Positions 46,154 to 54,958 are shown, counted from the stretch's first letter. The stretch: 64,000 bases of DNA from Lysinibacillus sp. KCTC 33748 (GCF_002237755.1 NZ_MWSJ01000001.1:496001-560000); one strand, 5' to 3'. Numbers and translations: made by a program. The notes: a model not told the origin generated them from the letters alone.

Positions 46154-46212
46154 ATTTCTAGACAAAGCTAATTTTTACAACTTCATCTAAATTTCACTTA
46201 ATGTCTAGAAAT
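46154..46212. promoter_or_regulatory. Pair of TTTCTAGACA boxes in the ctaA-ctaB divergent region
   Basis: ATTTCTAGACA (46154-46164) and TGTCTAGAAAT (46202-46212) are exact inverted copies 37 bases apart, and each contains a TCTAGA palindrome. They lie in the 335-base region between the two divergent genes and could be paired operator sites. ResD is known to control cta genes in B. subtilis, but I cannot say these are its boxes. Confidence 0.5.
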
Positions 46213-46278
46213 CAATCGCAAATTTCGCTATAGTAATTGGTAGCGGAATATGCTTACAAAAATGAAAGGAGAGGTATC

Positions 46279-47196
46279 ATGTCAAACGGTCGTGCACTGA
46301 CGGCTACTAGAAATGGTGGACCAGCATCAACATCTGTTGTGAAAGATTTCTTAGCACTGATAAAAATTGGAATTGTTAACTCGAATCTTGTCACAACGTT
46401 TACAGGGATGTGGCTGGCATTTCAATTTACTAGTAGACACTTCTTGCAAGAGCTTGATGTCATATTGTTCACCATGCTGGGTGCAGCATTGATTATAGGT
46501 GGCTCGGGCGCAATGAATAACTTTATTGATCAGGATATTGACCCAATCATGAAAAGAACGAAGGCAAGACCGACAGTAACGGGTAGATTTAAGCCGAATT
46601 TTGTACTGACCATTGCCCTCTCATTTTTAATTGTAGGTGAAATTTTGTTATTTGCGGCATCGTTTGCGGCCGGCATGTGGGGACTTGTAGGAATATTTGC
46701 TTATGTTGTTCTGTACTCAATGTGGTCAAAGAGGAAGCATGTTAGTAACACGGTTGTAGGAAGTATTTCGGGGGCAATCCCACCAGTTATTGGGTTTGCA
46801 GCTGTTGAGCCTACATTAGGTGCTGGAGCACTTGCCTTATTCCTGATCATGTTTGCATGGCAACCACCGCATTTTTATGCACTTGCTATGAAACGTACTG
46901 AGGAATATCGTGCAGCTAATATACCAATGCTACCAGTAGTAAAGGGATTTAAACGAACTAAGTACTCAATGTTATTCTGGATTCTTTTATTATTACCGTT
47001 ACCTTTCCTTTTACCGGAGCTTGGGATTGGCTTCTTAATTCTTGCGACTGCATTGAACTTGGGCTGGTTGATTCTAGCTTTTAAAGGCTTTACGACAAAA
47101 GATGATATGAAATGGGCAAATAAAATGTTTATCTATTCTTTGAATCATATGACCATACTATTTGTATCCATCATAATTTTTGCGTTGTTTAGCTAA
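46279..47196 (+). CDS. ctaB: Heme O synthase (protoheme IX farnesyltransferase)
   Basis: This 305-residue UbiA-type prenyltransferase adds the farnesyl group to heme B. The first aspartate motif is NNFIDQDIDPIMKRTKARP and the second region is YRAANIPMLPVVKG; about nine membrane helices are visible. The ATG at 46279 follows AAGGAGAGGTAT; a longer reading to 46237 lacks a ribosome site. It leads the ctaBCDEF series, 100 bases before ctaC, with a small stem-loop between them. Confidence 0.95.
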   Translation: MSNGRALTATRNGGPASTSVVKDFLALIKIGIVNSNLVTTFTGMWLAFQFTSRHFLQELDVILFTMLGAALIIGGSGAMNNFIDQDIDPIMKRTKARPTVTGRFKPNFVLTIALSFLIVGEILLFAASFAAGMWGLVGIFAYVVLYSMWSKRKHVSNTVVGSISGAIPPVIGFAAVEPTLGAGALALFLIMFAWQPPHFYALAMKRTEEYRAANIPMLPVVKGFKRTKYSMLFWILLLLPLPFLLPELGIGFLILATALNLGWLILAFKGFTTKDDMKWANKMFIYSLNHMTILFVSIIIFALFS

Positions 47197-47202
47197 ATGT
47201 AG

Positions 47203-47228
47203 GAATTCTTTCTTTTCTTAAAGAATTC
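47203..47228 (+). other. Stem-loop between ctaB and ctaC
   Basis: GAATTCTTT (47203-47211) pairs with AAAGAATTC (47220-47228) around CTTTTCTT. There is no T-run after it, so it may be a processing or stability element rather than a terminator. Confidence 0.5.
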
Positions 47229-47296
47229 ATATAGACAGAACTGATGTCCTAGGTACACATGAAAATACAACAAAGAAAGAGGGGTTTAATTAAGCT

Positions 47297-48385
47297 ATGA
47301 TGAAAGGGCTTAAAAAGTGGCGTCTTTTTTCACTACTAGCAGTGATGATGGTTTTCCTTTCTGGTTGTGGTGAAGATTATATTTCTGCACTGAAACCATC
47401 TGGTCAAGTAGGTAAAGAACAATTTAATCTATTAATGCTAGCTACTGGAATTATGACGTTAGTTGTAGTAGTAGTATCCGTTGTCTATTTACTTGCATTC
47501 TTAAAATTCCGCCGTGCAAAAGTTGGCGAAAATGTTATTCCTAAGCAAGTAGAAGGAAGTCACACTCTTGAGGTGATTTGGACAGTTATTCCAATTATTT
47601 TATTATTAATCTTAGCTGTACCAGTTGTTACGGCTACTTACAAATTTGCAGATGTTGCTGCGATGGACGAAGTAGATGAAAACGGTGACAAAACAGCACT
47701 TACAGTAAATGTAACTGCAAAATTATATTGGTGGGAGTTTGAATACCCTAACCAAGGTATTGTAACGGCACAAGAATTAGTAGTACCAACAGGTCAAAAA
47801 GTTTACTTTAACTTAAAAGCTGCCGATGTTAAGCACTCATTCTGGATTCCTGCTATAGGCGGTAAAATGGATACGAACGTAGATAACTTGAACAAGTTCT
47901 ATCTAGAATTCGATAAAGAATCAAAAGACCTTAAAGACGGCGTATTCTATGGTAAATGTGCTGAGTTATGTGGTCCTTCACATGCATTAATGGACTTCAA
48001 AGTTAAAGCATTAAGCCCAGATGCATTCGATACATGGGTAGCTTCAATGAAAGCAACAGATGGTAAAAAGGCTGACAAAGCTTCAACAGATTTAGGGGAA
48101 GCAACATTTGCTCAGAGCTGTATGGGTTGTCATGCTATATCAGGTACAAGTGGTGCAGGCACACCAGGTCCTAACTTAGCTACTTTTGGTGACCGTAACC
48201 GTGTTGCTGGTTTCTTAGAACATACTGAAGAAAACTTAAAAGATTGGATTCAAGATCCTGGGAAATTCAAACCAGGTAACTTAATGATGAATCCAGAAGG
48301 CACTGCGCCAATTTATGGCGACTTAACTGACGAAGAAATTCAAGCTCTTGCAACGTATATCATGGGCTTATCTGTTGAGAAATAA
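47297..48385 (+). CDS. ctaC: Cytochrome caa3 oxidase subunit II with fused cytochrome c domain
   Basis: This 362-residue lipoprotein has lipobox LSGC (Cys24), two membrane helices (about 42-70 and 92-115), a cupredoxin domain with the CuA ligands His180, Cys221, Cys225 and His229 (CAELCGPSH), and a C-terminal cytochrome c with CMGCH (275-279) and a Met axial ligand in LMMNPEG. The fused heme domain defines the caa3 type. It is followed by ctaD 39 bases downstream. Confidence 0.97.
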   Translation: MMKGLKKWRLFSLLAVMMVFLSGCGEDYISALKPSGQVGKEQFNLLMLATGIMTLVVVVVSVVYLLAFLKFRRAKVGENVIPKQVEGSHTLEVIWTVIPIILLLILAVPVVTATYKFADVAAMDEVDENGDKTALTVNVTAKLYWWEFEYPNQGIVTAQELVVPTGQKVYFNLKAADVKHSFWIPAIGGKMDTNVDNLNKFYLEFDKESKDLKDGVFYGKCAELCGPSHALMDFKVKALSPDAFDTWVASMKATDGKKADKASTDLGEATFAQSCMGCHAISGTSGAGTPGPNLATFGDRNRVAGFLEHTEENLKDWIQDPGKFKPGNLMMNPEGTAPIYGDLTDEEIQALATYIMGLSVEK

Positions 48386-48424
48386 TTTTAGTTTTATGTA
48401 ACAAACTTGAGGGAGGTAAAAGTT

Positions 48425-50308
48425 GTGAGCTCATACACACAGAAAAAGGGCTTTGGAGCAACTGTCTGGGACTACATTACAACTGTTGACCATAAAAAGT
48501 TAGCAGTAATGTATTTATTAGCCGGTACACTGTTCTTTGCTATCGCTGGTTTTGAAGCGTTATTAATGCGTATTCAATTAATGAAACCAAATAACGACTT
48601 CGTATCAGCTGGTTTTTTCAATGAATTATTAACAATGCACGGAACAACGATGTTATTCCTAGCTGCGACTCCATTACTATTCGCATTTATGAACATGCTT
48701 GTACCATTACAAATTGGTGCGCGTGACGTAGCATTCCCGTTCCTTAACTCTTTAGGGTTCTGGTTATTCTTCCTAGGTGCAGTATTCCTTCACCTATCAT
48801 TCTTTATGGGTGGCGCTCCTGATGCGGGCTGGACATCTTATGCATCATTATCTTTATATTCTCCTGGACATGGTATTGACTTCTATGTTCTCGGTTTACA
48901 AATATCAGGTGCAGGTACGTTAATTTCAGGTCTTAACTTTATCGTTACGATTATTACAATGCGTGCTCCAGGTATGACATTTATGCGTATGCCATTATTC
49001 ACTTGGACTTCTCTAGTATCAAGTGCATTAATCCTATTCGCATTCCCTCCATTAACAATTGGTTTATTAATGATGTTATTTGACCGTATGTTCGGTGGTA
49101 ACTTCTTTGACCACTTAATGGGTGGTAACACAATTATTTGGGAACACCTATTCTGGATCTTCGGACACCCAGAAGTTTATATCTTAGTATTACCAGCGTT
49201 CGGTTTATTCTCTGAGATTATTCCAGCGTTCTCTCGTAAACGTTTATTCGGATACTCTTCAATGGTATTCGCAACAATTTTAATCGGTTTCTTAGGGTTC
49301 ATGGTTTGGGCTCACCACATGTTTACAGTTGGTCTTGGGCCAACAGCTAACGCAATCTTTGCTGTTGCAACAATGGCGATTGCGGTTCCGACAGGTATGA
49401 AAGTATTCAACTGGATCTTAACTATTTGGGGCGGATCTATTAAAGTTACAACACCAATGCTTTATGCACTTGGTTTCATCCCGTCATTCGTTGCGGGTGG
49501 TGTTACAGGGGTAATGCAAGCATCTGCACCTCTTGACTACCAATTACACGATTCTTACTTTATCGTTGCTCACTTCCACTACGTAATCGTTGGTGGTATC
49601 GTAACAGCGTTATTTGGTTCAGCGCACTTCTACTGGCCAATTTTCTTCAACCGTATGTTAAACGAAACACTTGGTAAAATTACTTTCTGGGTATTCTTTA
49701 TCGGATTCCATTTAACGTTCTTCGTTCAACACTTCTTAGGTTTAATGGGTATGCCACGTCGCGTATTCACTTACATGGAAGGTCAAGGTTGGGATCAGTT
49801 TAACTATATCTCTACAATCGGTGCATTAATGATGGGTGTAGGGGTTATCTTAATGGTAATCAACTGCTTAATGTCAATCAAAGGCAAACCAGCAGGTCGC
49901 GATCCATGGGGCGATGGACGTACTTTAGAATGGTCAATTCCACAACCAATCCCATTCTATAACTTCCGTCAAACACCTCTTGTTCGAGGTTTAGATCCTT
50001 GGTGGATTGAAAAGCAAGAAGGTAATAAAGAAGTTACATTTGCTGAGCCAATCGGTGATATTCATATGCCGAACAACTCAGCTATCCCATTTGTTATTTC
50101 TATGGGTTTGTTTATCGCGGCATTCGGTGCTCTTTACAACCCAGATGCAGATAAACCATGGTCAATTTATATTTTAATTGCTGGTCTTGCAATTACATTT
50201 GGTGCTATGATTTTCCGTTCTGTTAAGGACGATCACGGCTTCCACTTACACAAAGAAGAAATTCTTGAAATTGAAGAACATCTTTACGGCAAAGGAGGAA
50301 ATAAATAA
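48425..50308 (+). CDS. ctaD: Cytochrome caa3 oxidase subunit I
   Basis: This 627-residue heme-copper oxidase core binds low-spin heme a and the heme a3-CuB centre and pumps protons. The CuB-Tyr region WEHLFWIFGHPEVYILVLPAFG and the heme-ligand phrase HDSYFIVAHFHYVIVGG are intact, as is MHGTTM for the low-spin heme. The GTG at 48425 after GGGAGGTAAAAGTT is the likely start (MSSYTQKKGF). The stop overlaps the ctaE start by one base (TAATG). Confidence 0.97.
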   Translation: MSSYTQKKGFGATVWDYITTVDHKKLAVMYLLAGTLFFAIAGFEALLMRIQLMKPNNDFVSAGFFNELLTMHGTTMLFLAATPLLFAFMNMLVPLQIGARDVAFPFLNSLGFWLFFLGAVFLHLSFFMGGAPDAGWTSYASLSLYSPGHGIDFYVLGLQISGAGTLISGLNFIVTIITMRAPGMTFMRMPLFTWTSLVSSALILFAFPPLTIGLLMMLFDRMFGGNFFDHLMGGNTIIWEHLFWIFGHPEVYILVLPAFGLFSEIIPAFSRKRLFGYSSMVFATILIGFLGFMVWAHHMFTVGLGPTANAIFAVATMAIAVPTGMKVFNWILTIWGGSIKVTTPMLYALGFIPSFVAGGVTGVMQASAPLDYQLHDSYFIVAHFHYVIVGGIVTALFGSAHFYWPIFFNRMLNETLGKITFWVFFIGFHLTFFVQHFLGLMGMPRRVFTYMEGQGWDQFNYISTIGALMMGVGVILMVINCLMSIKGKPAGRDPWGDGRTLEWSIPQPIPFYNFRQTPLVRGLDPWWIEKQEGNKEVTFAEPIGDIHMPNNSAIPFVISMGLFIAAFGALYNPDADKPWSIYILIAGLAITFGAMIFRSVKDDHGFHLHKEEILEIEEHLYGKGGNK

Positions 50309-50934
50309 TGGATTTCAATACTAAATTTACTCCTCATACTTGGCCAGATCATCCTGAACAAGCGACGATGGAAGGGAAAAATAAAGTTGTTGGTTTCTGG
50401 ATTTTCCTTGCCTGTGAAGTTGTACTTTTCGCAAGTTTATTCGCTACTTACCTAGCGCTTAAGAACAAAGGGCCAGCTGGCATGGAGTTCACAACACAAG
50501 ATTTATTTGAATTACCTTTAGCTTTCGCTATGACGATGTTATTATTAACATCTTCACTAACGTCTGTTTATGCCATTTACCATATGCGTAACTTTAACTT
50601 TAAGGCTATGCAAACTTGGCTTGGTATAACATTACTTTTAGGTCTTGGATTCTTAGGTCTTGAAATTTATGAATTCAATCATTATGTAGGTCTTGGTTTT
50701 ACATTTGACCAATCTGCATTCTCAACTGCGTTTTATTCATTAGTTGGTACACATGGTTTCCACGTAACATTAGGTCTTGTGTGGATTGCTACGTTAATGC
50801 TTCGTAATGCTAAACGTGGTCTTAACTTATACAATGCACCTAAATTCTTCGTGGCTGCATTATACTGGCACTTTATCGACGTAGTTTGGGTATTCATCTT
50901 TACAGTAGTTTACTTGATGGGAGTGATCGGATAA
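50308..50934 (+). CDS. ctaE: Cytochrome caa3 oxidase subunit III
   Basis: The 208-residue subunit III has five membrane helices and the conserved phrases GFWIFLACEVVLFASLFATY and GTHGFHVTLGLVW. It stabilises subunit I. The start shares one base with the ctaD stop, and GGAGG lies eleven bases upstream inside ctaD, so translation is coupled. It is followed after one base by ctaF. Confidence 0.96.
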   Translation: MDFNTKFTPHTWPDHPEQATMEGKNKVVGFWIFLACEVVLFASLFATYLALKNKGPAGMEFTTQDLFELPLAFAMTMLLLTSSLTSVYAIYHMRNFNFKAMQTWLGITLLLGLGFLGLEIYEFNHYVGLGFTFDQSAFSTAFYSLVGTHGFHVTLGLVWIATLMLRNAKRGLNLYNAPKFFVAALYWHFIDVVWVFIFTVVYLMGVIG

Positions 50935-50935
50935 T

Positions 50936-51280
50936 ATGTCATCACACGATACACCTATAGTTGCTAAGTCACAGGCACAATACGAGTATGATCGTCATCA
51001 TAATGCCGTTCATATGCGTAAACAAGTAATTAATTTTGCGATGATGATTTTCTTTACGTTTATCGCATTCGCAGTAGTTGCAGCTGATTTTTCTAAATAC
51101 TTAATATTACCGCTTATTTTATTGCTTGCTGGAGTTCAAGTTGTTCTTCAACTTTACTCTTTCATGCACTTAGAAGACAAAAAAACACACTTCGGTGGTG
51201 TAATTGGCTTCTTCATGTGGATGGGTATTTTAATCGCATTTACATTCTTCTTAGCATTTTTAACAATCATTTGGTGGTAA
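50936..51280 (+). CDS. ctaF: Cytochrome caa3 oxidase subunit IV
   Basis: The 114-residue protein has three membrane helices and the subunit IV pattern VLQLYSFMHLEDKKTHF. The polar N-terminus with many His and Gln is a little longer than in B. subtilis. It closes the ctaBCDEF unit ahead of a strong terminator. Confidence 0.93.
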   Translation: MSSHDTPIVAKSQAQYEYDRHHNAVHMRKQVINFAMMIFFTFIAFAVVAADFSKYLILPLILLLAGVQVVLQLYSFMHLEDKKTHFGGVIGFFMWMGILIAFTFFLAFLTIIWW

Positions 51281-51286
51281 TCATCA

Positions 51287-51333
51287 AAAAAAGCACGTTC
51301 TCTACTTACTGTAGGAACGTGCTTTTCTTTTTG
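51287..51333 (+). terminator. Terminator of the cta operon
   Basis: AAAAGCACGTTC pairs with GAACGTGCTTTT, followed by CTTTTT. The 250 bases after it, up to the family-1 repeat, show no recognisable feature. Confidence 0.88.
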
Positions 51334-51589
51334 GGTTCTGCTAAAAAGTTAAATGGATGAAGAGTAATAATTAGTGGTAGATAGAAAAACCTAACACTGC
51401 TTTCATATGAGCTTAAAACGTTGTTTAAAAATGCTAAACATGTACACCTTGATTTCTTTTGTATGGGGTTAAGCACTTTATTATTTTGAGCAGAGGCACC
51501 TTACCTTATATAAAAAGACGACAAGCAAATAAAAATGTACATTTCTGTGCGGACATTTATACTTTAATTAAAGTTTTCATTTTATACAA

Positions 51590-51856
51590 GTTGATTGGAG
51601 TGGAGACTGGGCGACTCCTTGGGGATCAGCGATATAGAGGAACGAAGGCTAAAAACATCACGTCCTGTGATAACGCCTTCGTGACCAACATCGTGCTGCT
51701 GTCGCTACGTTGCACTCACGCTTTCGCGCAAAAGACATCTGTTGGCCCGAGACCCTGCAGAGAAGCGAAGCGGCTCATCGGGCGCCCCCAGGAAGCTCTG
51801 CTCTGCGCGAAAGCGAAGCGTCAGCGGCAAAGCGCCCAGTCGGAACGGAAATCAAC
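51590..51856 (+). repeat. Family-1 MITE-like repeat, copy B
   Basis: The 267-base element runs from GTTGATTGGAGTGGAGACTGGGCG to the complement of GGTTGATTTCCGTTCCGACTGGGCG. It contains one GCGAAAGCGAAGCG unit and the ATCACGTCCTGTGAT and ACCAACATCGTGCTG modules. A 142-codon frame crosses it, but its translation has no protein-like character. Confidence 0.9.
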
Positions 51857-51990
51857 CCTGCGCTATGTTGATAGCCACGAGAAATAAGATATTCTTCAGG
51901 ATGATTTATAGTTTTTAACATTTTTTCAATAGATGAACTAGCTTGTATGAGTAATATATTGTGGTTAGTAATTTGTTCACCTTTCGTTCA

Positions 51991-52019
51991 TTGCAGAATG
52001 TTTGTAAGCGTTCTATAAT
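51991..52019 (+). promoter_or_regulatory. SigA-type promoter of ctaG
   Basis: TTGCAG (51991-51996) and TATAAT (52014-52019) are 17 bases apart, 32 bases before the gene. CtaG therefore appears to have its own transcript. Confidence 0.7.
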
Positions 52020-52051
52020 AGGGATACTGAAGTTAAAGGAGTGCGTTTTGT

Positions 52052-52975
52052 ATGCCACTTAGTATATTTGGTTTCCAAGCTTTATGGAGCCCATACTTAA
52101 TAGGGGTTCTTGTATTTATAACAGTCATCTATTTTCTAGTCACAACAAAGTGGCGCAAGGATTTTAAAGTAAGTGAGCCTTTGAAAAAAGGGGAGGCTAT
52201 TTATTTTGTACTGGCGATGGTAACGATATATATTATTAAAGGATCTCCAATAGATTTAATGGCGCACATTATGTTTACAATGCATATGGTGCAAATGGCT
52301 ATTTTATTGTTACTTGTACCGATTTTCTTAATTAAGGGGATTCCTTGGTGGGTATGGAAAGTTGCGATTGAAGCACCAGTTGTTAGATCTTTATTTAAAG
52401 TATTTACATTTCCCGTCGCTGCAGTATTTGTGTTTATTGGTCTATTTTCTTTCTATCACTTACCCGCAGTGCTAGACTACATTAAATTAAACGAAACTCT
52501 ACATGGTACATATACATTTGTATTATTTGTTTCTGCTGTCTTAATGTACTGGCCTTTGATTCAAAAGATGCCAAATCAACCACAAATGAAGCCTTTGCAT
52601 AAATTAGCCTATATCATTGCGAATGCGGTATTAATTACACCTGCGTGTGCGTTAATTATTTTTGCGCCAAACGCTATGTATGAAACATATACAAATGGTG
52701 AAGCATGGCTAAAAGCAATGGAACTTTGTGTACCAGTGGCCACACTTTCTAGCTTATCTCTTTCAGGGCCAGAGCTCTTTACAAATATGACACCTGTTGC
52801 TGATCAGCAACTAGGCGGCGTTTTAATGAAGATTTTACAAGAGATTATTTTTGGGGTATTACTAGGGGCGATTTTCCTTAATTGGTATCGTGCAGAACAA
52901 AAGGATCCGGATAAAATTACTGCCGATGCTTTAAAAGAGCATCAAAAGAAATGGGAAAGCCAGCAGCAACATTAA
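52052..52975 (+). CDS. ctaG: Cytochrome c oxidase assembly factor CtaG (caa3 type)
   Basis: The 307-residue protein has about seven membrane helices and the caa3_CtaG family features MAHIMFTMHMVQMAILLLLVP and FSFYHLPAVLDYI. It assists copper-centre assembly of the caa3 enzyme and is unrelated to the Cox11-type CtaG of proteobacteria. The ATG follows AAAGGAGTGCGTTTTGT. It is separated from ctaF by a terminator and a repeat, unlike the tight B. subtilis operon. Confidence 0.93.
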   Translation: MPLSIFGFQALWSPYLIGVLVFITVIYFLVTTKWRKDFKVSEPLKKGEAIYFVLAMVTIYIIKGSPIDLMAHIMFTMHMVQMAILLLLVPIFLIKGIPWWVWKVAIEAPVVRSLFKVFTFPVAAVFVFIGLFSFYHLPAVLDYIKLNETLHGTYTFVLFVSAVLMYWPLIQKMPNQPQMKPLHKLAYIIANAVLITPACALIIFAPNAMYETYTNGEAWLKAMELCVPVATLSSLSLSGPELFTNMTPVADQQLGGVLMKILQEIIFGVLLGAIFLNWYRAEQKDPDKITADALKEHQKKWESQQQH

Positions 52976-52992
52976 TTGTAAAATAAAGAAAT

Positions 52993-53347
52993 TTAACTTC
53001 TTTCAACAGGTGTCCAAATACCTGTACCTGTCGCTACGCTTTCGGTACAAAAGATACTTGCTGAAATAGAGGAACTCAGTCTAAGAGCGCCACATCCTGT
53101 GGCAACGACTGAATGACCAACATCGTGTTGGCCTAGAGCCTCCGGCGGATGCCACGGAATCGGAAAGGAGTTCTTAGGGGATGTTAGCCTAAAAACATCG
53201 CATCCATGCAATAACGGCTAACTGACCTGCATCGGTAAAAACGCCACGTCCTGTGGCATTACCGAAATGATCGACATCGTGTCGGCCCTCATGCAGGCCT
53301 AAGCACAAAGCCGATTCCGGACGTAATTATGCCGGGGCATAATTGAT
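52993..53347 (+). repeat. Family-2 intergenic repeat, copy 2
   Basis: The 355-base element starts TTAACTTCTTTCAAC and ends GGCATAATTGAT. Its right ~205 bases are nearly identical to 26637-26844. Its left part has an extra module (GCCACATCCTGTGGC, CCAACATCGTGTTGG) that repeats the same structural pattern. It fills most of the ctaG-ctaM gap. Confidence 0.9.
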
Positions 53348-53371
53348 TTTAAAGTATAAGGGGTTTTGTCA

Positions 53372-53833
53372 ATGGAATTGCAAATTTTGCCTACTATAAG
53401 TACATCATTCATTGTTATTAGTGCTGTACTTGTAGCTATTGGTTGGGGCTTAATTATAAAAAGAAAAGTTGAGGCACATAAAAAAGTAATGCTTGCAGCA
53501 GGTGTCGCAGCACTTATCTTCTTTATTATTTATGCTTCACGTACAATCTTTATTGGTAACACAGCGTTTGGTGGCGGAGAAGATTTAAAACCATATTATA
53601 CGTTCTTCTTAATTTTCCACATTACGCTTGCAACAACTGGAGCAGTATTTGGGATTGTTAGTATCATCTCTGGTTTGAAAACGAATCTTAAGCTTCACCG
53701 TCGTATTGGACCGATTACAAGTATTATTTGGTTCTTCGTAGCTATTACCGGAGTTCTCGTTTACCTGTTACTTTATATTTTATTTGAGCCAGGTGAAACA
53801 ACATCTGTCATTAAAGCTATTTTAGGCTTTTAA
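53372..53833 (+). CDS. ctaM: Oxidase assembly protein CtaM (DUF420)
   Basis: The 153-residue protein has four membrane helices and belongs to DUF420, with conserved His residues in KVEAHKKVM, FLIFHITLA and LKLHRRIG. The B. subtilis homologue is YozB, and the staphylococcal CtaM is needed for a functional aa3 oxidase. The ATG at 53372 follows AAGGGG. Its place after ctaG suits a role in caa3/aa3 maturation. Its stop codon is the first bases of a family-2 remnant. Confidence 0.88.
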   Translation: MELQILPTISTSFIVISAVLVAIGWGLIIKRKVEAHKKVMLAAGVAALIFFIIYASRTIFIGNTAFGGGEDLKPYYTFFLIFHITLATTGAVFGIVSIISGLKTNLKLHRRIGPITSIIWFFVAITGVLVYLLLYILFEPGETTSVIKAILGF

Positions 53834-53873
53834 CTTCTTTCAGCTGGTGTCATTGTGCTGAAGCATAATTGAT
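53830..53873 (+). repeat. Family-2 repeat remnant, 44 bp
   Basis: TTAACTTCTTTCAGCTGGTGTC followed by GCTGAAGCATAATTGAT joins the left and right ends of the family-2 element with the middle missing. It overlaps the ctaM stop codon. Confidence 0.75.
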
Positions 53874-53875
53874 CA

Positions 53876-53921
53876 AAAAGATCTCCCTCCTTTTTATTTT
53901 TGAGAAGGAGGGAGATTTTTT
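53876..53921. terminator. Bidirectional terminator between ctaM and the AI-2E-family gene
   Basis: AATCTCCCTCCTT-type arms (53881-53893 and 53904-53916) pair around a T/A-rich loop, flanked by an A-run and a T-run. The stem lies partly inside the last codons of the minus-strand gene, which ends at 53894. Confidence 0.85.
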
Positions 53922-54958
53922 ATGGATGTTTGATTAAATAGGGATATGACAACAACAAAGAGTAAAGGGCCGATTAAAATACCAACAAATCCAAACATTT
54001 CAAAACCGATATACATTGCAATAAAGGTTGTGAGTGAGGAGAGTCCAACTTTATTTCCAATCACTCTAGGTTCAATCATACGTCGAACTAAAAATAGTGC
54101 GATTGTTAATACGACTAGCATAACAGCAAAAATATAATCACCTGTAAAGGCTTTGTATAGTGCCCAAGGAAGAAGCAAAATGAATGAGTCTAAAAAAGGA
54201 ACGAAGTCTAAAATGACTAGCAAGAGTGATAAAACGAGTGGGAATGGAGTTTTAAGAAAATAAAAAGTCCCAAAAGATATAGCTAAAATACAAATACCAA
54301 CAAAAAATTGTGCTTTCATAAAACCAAATAAAGCAAGTTTCACACGCTGTCCAATAAATAGAATTTTTTGTTGATAGTGAAACGAAATAGGTGCTAACAT
54401 TTTCCGGTTAATATTCGGTAGTTCTAAAAGAAACATATATAACACAATCCAATAAACAAAAATATCAAACAAACGAGAAGTAATATACGTAAGTAAAGAT
54501 GACCAAACATTCACATTTGTTAAAGAAAGAGCATATTTCTCAATTGAAGAAAGAACTTGTGTTATCATAAGTTGAATTTGTATAACAAGATCTAAGGGCA
54601 AACGATGCGTGTAGTTGGAGAGCTTGGATTGCATTTGAATCCATATTGCTGAGAGCTGATTGAGGTACTCTGGAATATCAATGATAAATATTGAAAATTG
54701 TTTCCAGCTTATAAATATGATGAGAATACATAATAATAATGTCACAATTGAAAAGATCATAAAAAAAATGGATGCGACTATTTTTCGTTTTTTTCGGAAC
54801 CGTTTACTAATTCGTATGATGACAGGTTCCAATAATAATGCAGTTACGTAGGCAAGCAGTATAGGTAATGACAGGGATATAAACCAGAGAATTGCAATTC
54901 CAGCCGCTATAACGATTATCGGATGGCGAAAAAAAGGGCTTTTTAAAAATTGTAACAT
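53894..54958 (-). CDS. AI-2E family transporter (YtvI/UPF0118-like)
   Basis: The 354-residue membrane protein has about seven helices arranged as in the AI-2E exporter family: an N-terminal helical pair, a long amphipathic middle region, then the conserved PFPLVLSLLLVILDFVPFLDSFILLLPWALY and RRMIEPRVIGNKVGLSSLTTFIAMYIG. Members include sodium/proton antiporters and the sporulation protein YtvI, so the name of the family says little about its substrate. The ATG follows AGGTGAGATAA. Confidence 0.85.
   Translation of the reverse strand: MLQFLKSPFFRHPIIVIAAGIAILWFISLSLPILLAYVTALLLEPVIIRISKRFRKKRKIVASIFFMIFSIVTLLLCILIIFISWKQFSIFIIDIPEYLNQLSAIWIQMQSKLSNYTHRLPLDLVIQIQLMITQVLSSIEKYALSLTNVNVWSSLLTYITSRLFDIFVYWIVLYMFLLELPNINRKMLAPISFHYQQKILFIGQRVKLALFGFMKAQFFVGICILAISFGTFYFLKTPFPLVLSLLLVILDFVPFLDSFILLLPWALYKAFTGDYIFAVMLVVLTIALFLVRRMIEPRVIGNKVGLSSLTTFIAMYIGFEMFGFVGILIGPLLFVVVISLFNQTSIKNLPPSQK

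Noticed and set aside
51459-51887. 142-codon open frame across the family-1 repeat copy B
   Set aside because: It has no ribosome site, its translation is low-complexity and not protein-like, and it follows the repeat. Frames at 60964-61308 in copy C have the same origin.
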